DNA of 53,607 bases, taken from NCBI GenBank assembly GCA_020248665.1, contig JADCHE010000047.1, positions 1 to 53,607 of the forward strand. The letters run 5' to 3'. Shown piece after piece: positions 29,101 to 37,271 of this stretch; positions within the stretch are counted from its first letter, which is position 1; each line of letters begins with the position of its first letter. The DNA comes from Burkholderiales bacterium. GTDB taxonomy: Bacteria; Pseudomonadota; Gammaproteobacteria; Burkholderiales; Burkholderiaceae_E. Position numbers and translations under genes: made by a program. Below the pieces are notes generated by a model, which saw only the letters and a program-made list of their open reading frames with translations, had not been told where the DNA came from and did no database searches.

Positions 29101-30000
29101 CACGCCGAGCTTGGCGACCGGCTTGGGGTAGTCCGCGCAGTTCTTGCCCCAGCCGAGCTCGGGATCGGCGAAGTCGCCCGCGTGGCAGTACGGATAGCCG
29201 AAGTGCCGGCCGGCCTTCGTCACGTGGTTGAGGCCGTCCTCCGACAGGTCCTCGCTCAGCCAGTCGCGCTGGTTGTCGGTGAACCGGAGGTTGCCGGTCT
29301 TCGGATGGAAGTCGAAGCCCACCGTGTTGCGCATGCCGTGCACGAAGGTCTCGACGTTCGAGCCGTCGAGGTTCATCCGGAAGATCTTCGTGAAGCGGTC
29401 GTCGGACTCGCAGATGTTGCAGGGCGCGCCGACCGGCACGCAGAGCTTGTTGTCCGGCCCGATCTTGATGAACTTCCAGCCGTGCGGGATCTCGCCCGGC
29501 AGCTTGTCGCAGACCATCACCGGCGCGGGCAGCCTGTCGAGGTTCGCCTCGATGTTGTCGTAGCGGACGATGTCCTTGGGCGTGGCGAGGTACAGGCTCC
29601 CCTTGTGGAACTCGATGCCGCTTGGCAGGAAGAGCTTCTCGGCCAGCGTCTTGACCTCGCGCTTGCCGCCCTTGTCGATGACCGCGTAGAGCTTGCCGGC
29701 GCCGAACAGCGAGCTGACGAAGAGGGTGCCCTTGTCGCCCTGGCGCATGCTGCGGGCGTCGAAGATCTCGGCCACGTAGACCTCGACCTTGAAACCCGGC
29801 GGCACCTTCATCTTCGAGATCGGCAGCGTGTCGGCCGGCGTCGGGATCGGGAACGCGGGGATCGGTGCCACCTTCTCGGCGACCGGGTTCTTCGGTCGGC
29901 CCTTGGCCCGGAACGGCTCTTCCTGCGGCTTGTCCTGCGCCAGGGCGGCGGGCAGGGCGGCGGCGACCAACACCGCCGCGGCGAGGTGCTTCAGGTTCAT
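28885..30000 (-). pseudogene. PQQ-dependent sugar (sorbosone) dehydrogenase, C-terminally truncated
   Basis: It begins with a good signal peptide (MNLKHLAAAVLVAAALPAALA) and GAGGAG 7 nt upstream. The beta-propeller sequence then follows: VPPGFKVEVYVAEIFDARSM, LFLPSGIEFHKGSLYLATP, HGMRNTVGFDFHPKTGNLRFTDN, NHVTKAGRHFGYPYCHAGD, and VAKLGVHSAPLG. At about residue 306 the family normally continues with GMRFY...FPAEYRG, HGSWNR and a final VLVMPDGSLLVSDD; here the frame passes straight into arginine-rich nonsense that overlaps the cytochrome c gene. About 110 residues, including conserved propeller blades, are missing. Intact members oxidise aldoses in the periplasm and pass electrons to a cytochrome c, which fits the neighbour. 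Confidence 0.72.
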
Positions 30001-30217
30001 CGCGTGTCTCCTCTTCTGGAGTCCGGCTCGGTGCGCGCGGATGGCGGGGCCGGCCGGTCCACCCTGGTCGATCGCATGGGTGCGCGGCATGCCGTCGTCG
30101 CGTCATCGCGCGCCGCGGACGCGTCGCCGTTCCGCGGATGCGCGCGTATGTCGCGGCGCGGTCCGCGGGTCGGCCACAATGCTGGAAGAGGCTGGAGAAA
30201 CTCGTGAGGAAACGACC

Positions 30218-30991
30218 ATGACGTACCGGCACATCCGCGTCGAGCGCGCGGGCGCGCACGCGCTGCTGACGATGGACCGCGCCGACCGGCGCAACACGCT
30301 GTCGCGCGAAGCCATGGAGGAGATGATCGACGCGTTCCGGGGGATCGGGCGTGGCGACGCGCGCGGCGTGATCCTCGCCGGCGCGGGTCCGGTGTTCAGC
30401 GCCGGGCACGACTTCGGGGACATGACCGAAGCCGGCCTCGCCGAGATGCGCACGCTGCTGCGCACCTGCACGACGCTGATGGAGACGATCCTCTCGGTGC
30501 CGCAGGTGGTGATCGCGCGCGTGCACGGGCTGGCGGTCGCGGCCGGCTGCCAGCTGGTGGCGACCTGCGACCTCGCCGTCGCGGCGGACACCGCGACCTT
30601 CGCGCTGCCTGGGGGCAAGGCCGGCTGGTTCTGCCACACGCCGACCGTGGCGGTGACGCGCGCCGTCGGACGCAAGCGGGCGCTCGAGATGTCCTTCACC
30701 GGCGACCCGATCGACGCGGCCACCGCAGCGCAGTGGGGTCTGGTGAACCGGGTCGTGCAGGCCGCCGACCTGGAGCGCGAGACGCTCGCGCTGCTCGATC
30801 GCGCGACCCGCGGCACGCGCGAGTCGAAGGGCATGGCCAAGCAGGGCTTCTACGCGCAGGTCGACCTGCCCCTGCCGCAGGCCTACGCGTACGCGATGGA
30901 ACTGATGGCGAGCAGCAGCCAGGTACCCGACGCTCGCGAGGGCGCGCGGGCGTTCGTCGAGAAGCGACGCCCCGACTACGGCGACCGCTGA
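30218..30991 (+). CDS. enoyl-CoA hydratase/isomerase family protein, ECHDC3-like
   Basis: A 257-residue crotonase-fold protein. The oxyanion-hole segments are PVFSAGHDFGDM (about 59-69) and VHGLAVAAGCQLVATCDLAVA (103-122). The sequence FALPGGKAGWFCHTPTVAVTRAVGRKRALEMSFTGDPI closely follows the ECHDC3 branch. In classical hydratases two glutamates, GCE and PE, catalyse water addition; here those positions are Gln112 and Gly, so true hydratase activity is doubtful. AGGA lies 7 nt before the ATG. The gene is divergent from the sugar dehydrogenase remnant and converges on xsc. The substrate is unknown. Confidence 0.85.
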   Translation: MTYRHIRVERAGAHALLTMDRADRRNTLSREAMEEMIDAFRGIGRGDARGVILAGAGPVFSAGHDFGDMTEAGLAEMRTLLRTCTTLMETILSVPQVVIARVHGLAVAAGCQLVATCDLAVAADTATFALPGGKAGWFCHTPTVAVTRAVGRKRALEMSFTGDPIDAATAAQWGLVNRVVQAADLERETLALLDRATRGTRESKGMAKQGFYAQVDLPLPQAYAYAMELMASSSQVPDAREGARAFVEKRRPDYGDR

Positions 30992-31019
30992 ACGCCGGGT
31001 CGGCCGCCGCGCGACCGGC

Positions 31020-32810
31020 TCAGACGTACGCCTTGTACTTGTCGAGGTGGCGAACCGGCTTGCTGAGCGCGTCGCGCCGGAACGGGTCGCCGAGCTCGGC
31101 GGTCACCATCATCTCCAGTACCGTCGTGCGGCCTTCCTGCTGCGCCTTCGCGGCCGCGGCGAGCGCCGGACCGACGTCGGACACCCGGTCGACGACCAGG
31201 CCCTCGGCGCCCATCGCGCGCGCGACCGCCGCCCAGCTCGGCTGCTTCTCGAGGTTCACGCCGACGAAGCGGTTGTTGTAGAAGTCGACATGGTTCTTCT
31301 TCTCCGCGCCCCACTGGCCGTTGTTGAAGACGACCGCGGTGACCGGGATGTTCTCTCGAACGCAGGTCTGCAGCTCGCCGAAGCTCATCCCCCACGCGCC
31401 GTCGCCGACGTAGGCGATCGCGGGGCGGTCGGGGGCGGCGAGCTTCGCGCCGACGATGGTCGGGAACGCGTAGCCGCAGTTGCCGAACGCCATCGCCGCG
31501 AACATCGAGCGCGGCGCGTCGAAGCGCAGGTAGCTGTTCGACACCGAGCAGATGTTGCCGATGTCGGTCGACACCATCGCGCCGGCCGGCATCGCGTGCT
31601 CGAGTTCGCGCAGCATCTGGCGCGGATGCATGTGCGACGAGCGCTTCGCCGTCTCGAGCGACCACGGGTCCTTCTCGTGGGTCCACTCCGCGAGCTCCGT
31701 CTCCCACGCGGCCTTCTCGGCGCGCACGTCGGCGAGCCGCGCGTCGCGGTTGGCATGGCAGGCGAGCGAGCGGCCCTTCAGCCGCTCGACGAGCGCGCCC
31801 GCCGCCGCGCGCGCGTCGCCGCACAGCCCGACCGAGATCGGCTTGACCAGCCCGAGCATCTTCGCGTCGGCGTCGACCTGGATGATCTTGGCGTGCTTCG
31901 GCCAGTAGTCGAGCCCGTGCTGCGGCAGCGTGCCGAACGGCCCGAGCCGCGTGCCGAGCGCGAGCACCACGTCGGCTTTCGCGATCAGCTTCATCGCGGC
32001 CTTGCTGCCCTGGTAGCCGAGCGGGCCGCACCACAGCGGGTGGCTCGCGGGGAACGCGTCGTTGTGCAGGTAGCTGCACGCGACCGGTGCCTGCAGCAGC
32101 TCGGCGAGCTGCACCGCCTCGTCCCACCCGTCGGCATTGATCACGCCGCCGCCCGACAGGATCACCGGGAACTTCGCCTGCGCGAGCAGGTCGGCCGCCT
32201 GCGCGAGCGCGGCCTCGCCGCCCGCGCCGCGCTCGATGCGGATCGGCGCGGGGATCTCGGCCTCGATGTCGCCGTAGAAGTAGTCGCGCGGGATGTTGAG
32301 CTGCGAGGGCCCGAGCTCGAGCAGCGCGCGGTCGAACGCGCGGCCCGTGAGCTCCGCCATGCGCGCCTTGTTGTTCACGTGCGCCTGGTACTTGGTGATC
32401 TTCGAGAAGATCGGCAGCTGCTCGGTCTCCTGGAAGCCGCCCAGGCCGAGCGTCATCGTGCCGGTCTCGGGCGTCACGACGACCACCGGCGAGTGTGCCC
32501 AGTAGGCCGCGGCCACCGCGGTCACGAAGTTGGTGATGCCCGGTCCGTTCTGCGCGATGCACACGCCGTGCCGGCCCGACACGCGCGCATAGCCGTCGGC
32601 CATGTGCGCGGCGCCCTGCTCGTGCGCCACCATCACGAAGCGGATGCCGGCTGCGGGGAACAGGTCGAGCGCGTCCATGTAGGCCGAGCCGACGATGCCG
32701 AACACGTCGGTCACGCCCTGCGCGACCAGGGTCTCGACGAACGCCTCCGAAGGCGTCATCCGATGACGGCCTGCGACGACCTGACGATGGATCGGAAGGG
32801 GCTTGTTCAT
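31020..32810 (-). CDS. xsc: sulfoacetaldehyde acetyltransferase
   Basis: A 596-residue thiamine diphosphate enzyme that splits sulfoacetaldehyde with phosphate to acetyl phosphate and sulfite, the desulfonation step of taurine and related C2 sulfonates. MTPSEAFVETLVAQGVTDVFG, then the activating Glu64 in VAHEQGAAHMADGYARVSGR, NGPGITNFVTA, and the ThDP motif GDGAWGMSFGEL...NNGQWGAEKKN from residue 469 are all present. The ending GDPFRRDALSKPVRHLDKYK is a strong Xsc mark, distinguishing it from acetolactate synthase or oxalyl-CoA decarboxylase. The start at 32810 has GAGG 6 nt upstream; Met18 is an alternative. It is divergent from an IclR regulator. No pta gene, usual partner for acetyl phosphate use, is seen nearby. 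Confidence 0.93.
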   Translation of the reverse strand: MNKPLPIHRQVVAGRHRMTPSEAFVETLVAQGVTDVFGIVGSAYMDALDLFPAAGIRFVMVAHEQGAAHMADGYARVSGRHGVCIAQNGPGITNFVTAVAAAYWAHSPVVVVTPETGTMTLGLGGFQETEQLPIFSKITKYQAHVNNKARMAELTGRAFDRALLELGPSQLNIPRDYFYGDIEAEIPAPIRIERGAGGEAALAQAADLLAQAKFPVILSGGGVINADGWDEAVQLAELLQAPVACSYLHNDAFPASHPLWCGPLGYQGSKAAMKLIAKADVVLALGTRLGPFGTLPQHGLDYWPKHAKIIQVDADAKMLGLVKPISVGLCGDARAAAGALVERLKGRSLACHANRDARLADVRAEKAAWETELAEWTHEKDPWSLETAKRSSHMHPRQMLRELEHAMPAGAMVSTDIGNICSVSNSYLRFDAPRSMFAAMAFGNCGYAFPTIVGAKLAAPDRPAIAYVGDGAWGMSFGELQTCVRENIPVTAVVFNNGQWGAEKKNHVDFYNNRFVGVNLEKQPSWAAVARAMGAEGLVVDRVSDVGPALAAAAKAQQEGRTTVLEMMVTAELGDPFRRDALSKPVRHLDKYKAYV

Positions 32811-32895
32811 CGCGCGCCTCGAATGTCGATGCGGCGGACCGTACTCGTCGGTTCGGGGCGCCACAAGGCGGCCTCGCGCGCGCGAAACCCAAGGA

Positions 32896-32936
32896 TTCCG
32901 TTTTCTACTGCAAGACGGTTCCGTTTTCACCATAAT
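32896..32936. promoter_or_regulatory. divergent xsc/iclR control region: direct repeat and -10 box
   Basis: TTCCGTTTTC occurs exactly at 32896-32905 and 32919-32928, 23 bp apart, about two helical turns. CATAAT at 32931-32936 is a five-of-six -10 match on the plus strand, with CTGCAA at 32908-32913 as a weak -35 (17-bp spacer). The repeats flank and overlap that promoter, as expected for an IclR-type operator that controls both its own gene and xsc. The region is A/T-rich for this genome. Confidence 0.5.
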
Positions 32937-32998
32937 CGAGACAGACCGTCGCGGACGACGGCCCGGAACGGACACACCGAGGAGATGAGAGTCCTGCC

Positions 32999-33784
32999 AT
33001 GAGTGCCACCACCACCGAGTCGCACGCCGATGTCCCCGCCGGATCCGCGATCCTTCGCGCCATCCGGATCCTGGAGGCCCTCGGCGACCACGAACGTCCG
33101 CCCCAGCTCGCCGAGATCGCCCAGGCGGTCCAGCTGCCCAAGCCGACGGTGCTGCGCATCCTGGGCACCCTCGAGCACGCTGGCGTCGTCGCGCGGGAGC
33201 CCGACACCAAGCGCTACGGCTTCGCCGAGCGGCTGAACCGCTTCGCCGGCCAGGTGCTGCTGAGCTCGCCGCACCGCGCGGCCCGTCACGCGATCCTCGA
33301 GGAGCTGGTCGAGCAGGTCGGCGAGACCTGCAACCTGACCATCCCCAACGGCAACACCGTGCTCTACCTCGACCGGGTCGAGACCGCGTGGCCGCTGCGG
33401 GTGCATTTCGGCTCGGGCTCGCGGGTGCCGCTGTACGCCTCGGCGAGCGGCAAGCTGTTCCTCGCCGCGATGCCCAAGCGCAGCCGCGACCGCTTCCTGA
33501 CCCAGACCCCGCTGATCAAGCACACCGCGCAGACGCTCGTCGACCCGAAGCGGCTGTCGAACGAGTTCAACGCGATCCGCGAGCGGGGCTACTCGATCGA
33601 CAACGAGGAGTACCTGCCCGGCATCTGCTGCATCGCGGTACCTGTGCGCAACAGCGAGGGCAAGGTCGTCGCCGGTGTCGCGGTGCAGGCGCCCTCGACG
33701 CGCATGAAGATCGAGGACGGCCTCGAGTTCCTGCCGCAGCTGCGCAACGCCGCGGAAGCGCTGACCGCGACGATCGACTGGTGA
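32999..33784 (+). CDS. IclR family transcriptional regulator
   Basis: A 261-residue regulator with an N-terminal winged helix (about 17-75; AILRAIRILEALGDHERPPQLAEIAQAVQLPKPTVLRIL) and the C-terminal IclR effector domain. The latter shows LPNGNTVLYLDRVE-like spacing (IPNGNTVLYLDRVETAWPL), RVPLYASASGKLFLAAM, and GYSIDNEEYLPGICCIAVPVRN. It is placed between xsc, divergent, and the transaminase, 14 bp downstream, so it probably senses a sulfonate or an intermediate of that pathway. This is inference from the context. The 23-bp-spaced direct repeat upstream is the likely binding site. Confidence 0.92.
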   Translation: MSATTTESHADVPAGSAILRAIRILEALGDHERPPQLAEIAQAVQLPKPTVLRILGTLEHAGVVAREPDTKRYGFAERLNRFAGQVLLSSPHRAARHAILEELVEQVGETCNLTIPNGNTVLYLDRVETAWPLRVHFGSGSRVPLYASASGKLFLAAMPKRSRDRFLTQTPLIKHTAQTLVDPKRLSNEFNAIRERGYSIDNEEYLPGICCIAVPVRNSEGKVVAGVAVQAPSTRMKIEDGLEFLPQLRNAAEALTATIDW

Positions 33785-33798
33785 GAAGGAGCTTCCGC

Positions 33799-35127
33799 AT
33801 GGGCCATGCCGATCCGCTGATCGAAGCCGACGCGCGCCAGAACTACTGGATGCCGTTCTCGCCGAACAAGGAATTCAAGCAGGAGCCGCGGATGTTCGTC
33901 CGCGGCGAGGGCGTGTGGCTCTGGAAGCCCGACGGCTCGCAGGTGCTCGACGCGTCGTCGGGCCTGTTCTGCGTCGCGGCCGGCCACTGCCGGCCCGAGA
34001 TCGCGAAGGCGGTCCACGACCAGCTCATGACCCTCGACTACACGATGCCGTTCACCCGCGCGCATCCGAAGGCGTTCGAGCTCGCGCAGCGGGTCGCGCA
34101 GTACACGCCCGAGGGGCTGAACCGGGTGTTCTTCACCTGCTCCGGCTCGGAGTCGGTGGACTCCGCGATGAAGATGGCGCTCGCCTACCACCGCATCCGC
34201 GGCCAGGGGCACCGCCAGCTGTTCGTCTCGCGCGAGCGCGCCTACCACGGCGTCAACATGGGCGGCGTCGCGCTGTCGGGCATGGTCAACAACCGGCGCA
34301 CCTTCGGCGTCGGCCTGCCCGGCGTGCACTTCATGCGCCACACCGCGCTGCCGGAGAACCGGTTCGCCCGCGGCCAGCCGGAGACCGGAGCCGACCTCGC
34401 CGACGACCTGCAGCGGATCTGCACCATGGTCGGCGGCGACAACATCGCCGCGGTGTTCGTCGAGCCGGCCGCCGGCAGCTTCGGCTGCCTGCCGCCGCCG
34501 AAGGGCTACCTCGACCGCCTCCGCGCGATCTGCGACCAGCACGGCATCCTGCTGGTGTTCGACGAGGTCATCACCGGCTGGGGCCGGATGGGCGCGCCGT
34601 TCGGCGCCCAAAAGTTCGGCGTCACCCCGGACCTGATGACGATGGCCAAGGCGATCACCAACGGCGCGCAGCCGCTCGGCGCGATCGCGGTGAAGCAGTC
34701 CATCTACGACGCGATCACCGAGGCGGGTCCGGCGAAGGGCATCGAGTTCTTCCACGGCTACACCTACTCGGCGCACCCGGCGTCGTGCGCCGCGGGCCTC
34801 GCGATGATGGACCTCTTCGCGACCGAGGACCTGATCGGTCGCGCGGCGGCGATGTCGGACTATTTCCTCGACGCGCTCTGGTCGCTGCGCGACCTGCCGT
34901 GCCTGGTCGACATCCGGGGCATCGGCATGATGGGTGCCCTCGAGCTCTCGCCGGCCGGGCAGCCGCCGGGCGCGCGCGGCCACGAGGCGCAGAAGGCGCT
35001 GTACGACGCGAACCTGAACCTGAAGTCGACCGGCGACAGCCTGATCGTCGCCCCGCCGTTCGTCGCCGAGACGCAGCACATCGACCTGATGGTCGAGCGG
35101 CTGCGGGCGGTGCTGTCGAGGTTCTGA
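33799..35127 (+). CDS. omega-amino acid:pyruvate aminotransferase (class III), possibly taurine:pyruvate
   Basis: A 442-residue PLP enzyme of the beta-alanine/omega-amino acid:pyruvate transaminase group. The catalytic Lys284 is in TMAKAITNGAQPLGA, Asp255 in LVFDEVITGWGRMG, and the substrate pocket begins with YWMPFSPNKEFKQEPR. HGYTYSAHPASCAAGLA is the class signature. The family uses beta-alanine, taurine or other omega-amines with pyruvate. Since xsc consumes sulfoacetaldehyde, the product of taurine transamination, taurine is the natural guess but sequence alone does not prove it. AAGGAG lies 7 nt before the ATG, and the gene is coupled to the IclR regulator. Confidence 0.9.
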   Translation: MGHADPLIEADARQNYWMPFSPNKEFKQEPRMFVRGEGVWLWKPDGSQVLDASSGLFCVAAGHCRPEIAKAVHDQLMTLDYTMPFTRAHPKAFELAQRVAQYTPEGLNRVFFTCSGSESVDSAMKMALAYHRIRGQGHRQLFVSRERAYHGVNMGGVALSGMVNNRRTFGVGLPGVHFMRHTALPENRFARGQPETGADLADDLQRICTMVGGDNIAAVFVEPAAGSFGCLPPPKGYLDRLRAICDQHGILLVFDEVITGWGRMGAPFGAQKFGVTPDLMTMAKAITNGAQPLGAIAVKQSIYDAITEAGPAKGIEFFHGYTYSAHPASCAAGLAMMDLFATEDLIGRAAAMSDYFLDALWSLRDLPCLVDIRGIGMMGALELSPAGQPPGARGHEAQKALYDANLNLKSTGDSLIVAPPFVAETQHIDLMVERLRAVLSRF

Positions 35128-35145
35128 CGCGACGCCCCCGGCGGG

Positions 35146-35376
35146 ATGTTGGCCGGTTCCGCGGTGCCGCCATCCGGCGGCCCGCGGCACGCATCCTGCC
35201 GCGACCGGGGCCATGACGCTCCCGCCGAAGCCGCCACGCGCCGCCTGGCCGTCCTGGAGGAGCGTCTGGAATTCGTGCTGATCGACGGCATCCACCGCTC
35301 GGCGGTCGACGCGCTCGTGGCCGACGAGGGGCTGTGCACGATCCCGGGCACGATCTGCAGCCGCATCGTCTACTGA
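35146..35376 (+). other. small ORF or coding remnant, unrecognised
   Basis: The 321-bp gap 35128-35448 holds one plausible frame of 76 codons. Its second half (LAVLEERLEFVLIDGIHRSA and so on, ending TICSRIVY) has the strong G/C third-position bias of real genes here, whereas the first 30 residues look random. No good ribosome-binding site is seen. It may be a short gene or the 3' remnant of a lost one. I recognise no family. Confidence 0.3.
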
Positions 35377-35448
35377 ACCGCGCGCGGGCACTCCGGGCGC
35401 CGCGGGGCTACCATCGGGTGCTTCCAGCACACCGACGGGGAGTCACCG

Positions 35449-36303
35449 ATGAGGATCGCGTTCCTGGGCACCGGGCTGATGGGCACCGGATTCGTCACGC
35501 GCATGCTGGCGCAGGGCCACGAGGTGGCGGTCTGGAACCGCACGCCGGGCAAGACCGGTGCGCTCGAGCAGCTCGGCGCGCGCGCGTGCGCGAGCGCGGC
35601 CGACGCGGTACGCGGCGTCGAACGCGTGCACCTGATGCTCGCCGACGACGCGGTCGTCGACGCGGTGCTCGAGCCGATCGTCGACGCGATCCCGGACGAC
35701 GCCTGGGTGATCGACCACACCACCACCGCGACCTCGCCGACCGCCGAGCGCGCGAAGCGTTGGGCGGGCAGGCGTCAGCGCTTCCTGCACGCGCCGGTGT
35801 TCATGGGCCCGTCGAACTGCGTCGACGGCACCGGCGTGATGCTGCTGTCGGGCGACAAGGCGCGCTGCGACGCGGCCACCCCCATGCTCGCGCCGATGAC
35901 CGGCAAGGTGGTGTGGCTCGGACCCGAGCCCGAGCGCGCCGCGTCGTTCAAGCTGTTCGGCAACCTGACGCTGATCGGGATCGCCGGCGTGCTCGGCGAC
36001 GTCTGCCGGCTCGCGCACGCGGTCGGTATCCCGCCGGCCGACGCGATGGGGCTGTTCGCCTCGTTCAACCCGGGGGCGATGCTGCCGGCGCGCGCGACCA
36101 AGATCGCGTCGGGGCCGTACGACCAGGTCTCGTTCGAGGTCGCGATGGCGCGCAAGGACGTGCGGCTGATGATCGAGGAGGCGAAGCGCCACGGCGTCGA
36201 CCTCGCGGTGATGCCCGCGGTGGCGGCGCTGCAGGATGCGGCGATCGCACGCGGCGAGGGGCAGCTCGACAGCACCGCCGCGTTCCGCTGGCCGCAGCGC
36301 TGA
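35449..36303 (+). CDS. NAD(P)-dependent beta-hydroxyacid dehydrogenase (3-hydroxyisobutyrate dehydrogenase-like)
   Basis: A 284-residue enzyme of the HIBADH/tartronate semialdehyde reductase family. The Rossmann loop is MRIAFLGTGLMGTGFVTRM, followed by VAVWNRTPGKTGAL (the Asn-Arg suggests NADP preference), and the catalytic lysine is in SFKLFGNLTLIG (about 168). The substrate-binding segment normally GGVSGG-like is VFMGPSNCVDGT, a variant, so the substrate is uncertain. GGGGAG lies 6 nt before the ATG. It is followed 7 bp later by an MBL hydrolase, so the two are cotranscribed. Confidence 0.86.
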   Translation: MRIAFLGTGLMGTGFVTRMLAQGHEVAVWNRTPGKTGALEQLGARACASAADAVRGVERVHLMLADDAVVDAVLEPIVDAIPDDAWVIDHTTTATSPTAERAKRWAGRRQRFLHAPVFMGPSNCVDGTGVMLLSGDKARCDAATPMLAPMTGKVVWLGPEPERAASFKLFGNLTLIGIAGVLGDVCRLAHAVGIPPADAMGLFASFNPGAMLPARATKIASGPYDQVSFEVAMARKDVRLMIEEAKRHGVDLAVMPAVAALQDAAIARGEGQLDSTAAFRWPQR

Positions 36304-36310
36304 GGCCGCC

Positions 36311-37198
36311 GTGCCGCGCCGCTGGCGGATCGGGGACGCGACGATCACGCAGGTCGTCGAGATCGAGAGCTCGAGCCCCGCGGGCTTCCTCTTCGGCGAC
36401 GCGCTGACGCCCGAGCGGATCGGGCGCTACGCGTGGCTGCATCCGGCGCACGTCGACGCGCGCGGCCGGCTGAACGGCTCGATCCACTGCTTCGTGATCG
36501 AGTCGCGCGGCCGTCGCATCGCGGTCGACACCTGCATCGGCAACGACAAGCCGCGCGGGCTGCCCGCCTGGCACCTGCGGCAGGGCACCTTCCTGCAGGA
36601 CCTGGCCGACGCGGGCTTCCCCGTCGAGTCGATCGACACCGTGCTGTGCACGCACCTGCACGTCGACCACGTCGGATGGAACACGCGGCTGGTCGACGGC
36701 CGCTGGGTACCGACGTTTCCGAACGCCGAGTACCTGTTCGGCCGCGTCGAGTACGAGCACTGGGCCTCGCAGGACGACGGCGACACGACGAACGACCCGC
36801 GGCAGATCCTCGCCGACTCGGTGCGGCCTGTGCTCGACGCCGGGCTCGCGCGGCTCGTCGACGTCGACCACGTCGTCACCGACGAGGTGCGGCTCGAGTC
36901 CACGCCCGGCCACACCCCGGGCCACGTCGCGGTGCGGATCGCGTCGGGCGGCGAGGAGGCGGTGATCACCGGCGACCTGATGCACCACCCGGTGCAGTGC
37001 TGCGAGCCCGACCTGTGCTCGCGCTTCGACTGGCGGCCGGACATGGCGCGCCGCACGCGGCGCGACTTCCTCGCGGGCAACGCGGCGCGCGGCGCGCTGG
37101 TGCTCGGCACGCACTTCGCGCCGCCGACGGGGGGGTGGTTGGTGGCGCGCGACGACGGATGGGAACTGGTGGACGCGCGGCCGGTGGCTGGAGCGTAG
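36311..37198 (+). CDS. MBL-fold metallo-hydrolase
   Basis: A 295-residue metallo-beta-lactamase-fold protein of the AHL-lactonase-like/AttM branch. The metal motif CTHLHVDHVGWN is at about 113-124, with STPGHTPGHVAV, ITGDLMHHPVQ, and a late LGTHFAPP histidine. WRIGDATITQVVE and FVIESRGRRIAVDTCIGNDKPR are typical of this group. Substrates may be lactones or esters; none is proven here. The start is GTG at 36311, 7 bp after the upstream stop. It is convergent with an SDR gene. Confidence 0.87.
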   Translation: MPRRWRIGDATITQVVEIESSSPAGFLFGDALTPERIGRYAWLHPAHVDARGRLNGSIHCFVIESRGRRIAVDTCIGNDKPRGLPAWHLRQGTFLQDLADAGFPVESIDTVLCTHLHVDHVGWNTRLVDGRWVPTFPNAEYLFGRVEYEHWASQDDGDTTNDPRQILADSVRPVLDAGLARLVDVDHVVTDEVRLESTPGHTPGHVAVRIASGGEEAVITGDLMHHPVQCCEPDLCSRFDWRPDMARRTRRDFLAGNAARGALVLGTHFAPPTGGWLVARDDGWELVDARPVAGA

Positions 37199-37271
37199 AG
37201 GCGGTTCGACGGCCTCGCGCCAACCGTCGAGTGCGGAACCCACGCGGATCGCGTGAGACCGCACCGCGGAC

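Noticed and set aside
25621-30207. Very long open frame on the plus strand opposite leuS
   Set aside because: It is an antisense shadow of leuS in a very GC-rich sequence, has no family similarity and is full of Arg, Ala, Val and His.
37241-37255. Small hairpin between the MBL and SDR genes as a terminator
   Set aside because: The stem is only six base pairs with no T tract; too weak to call.
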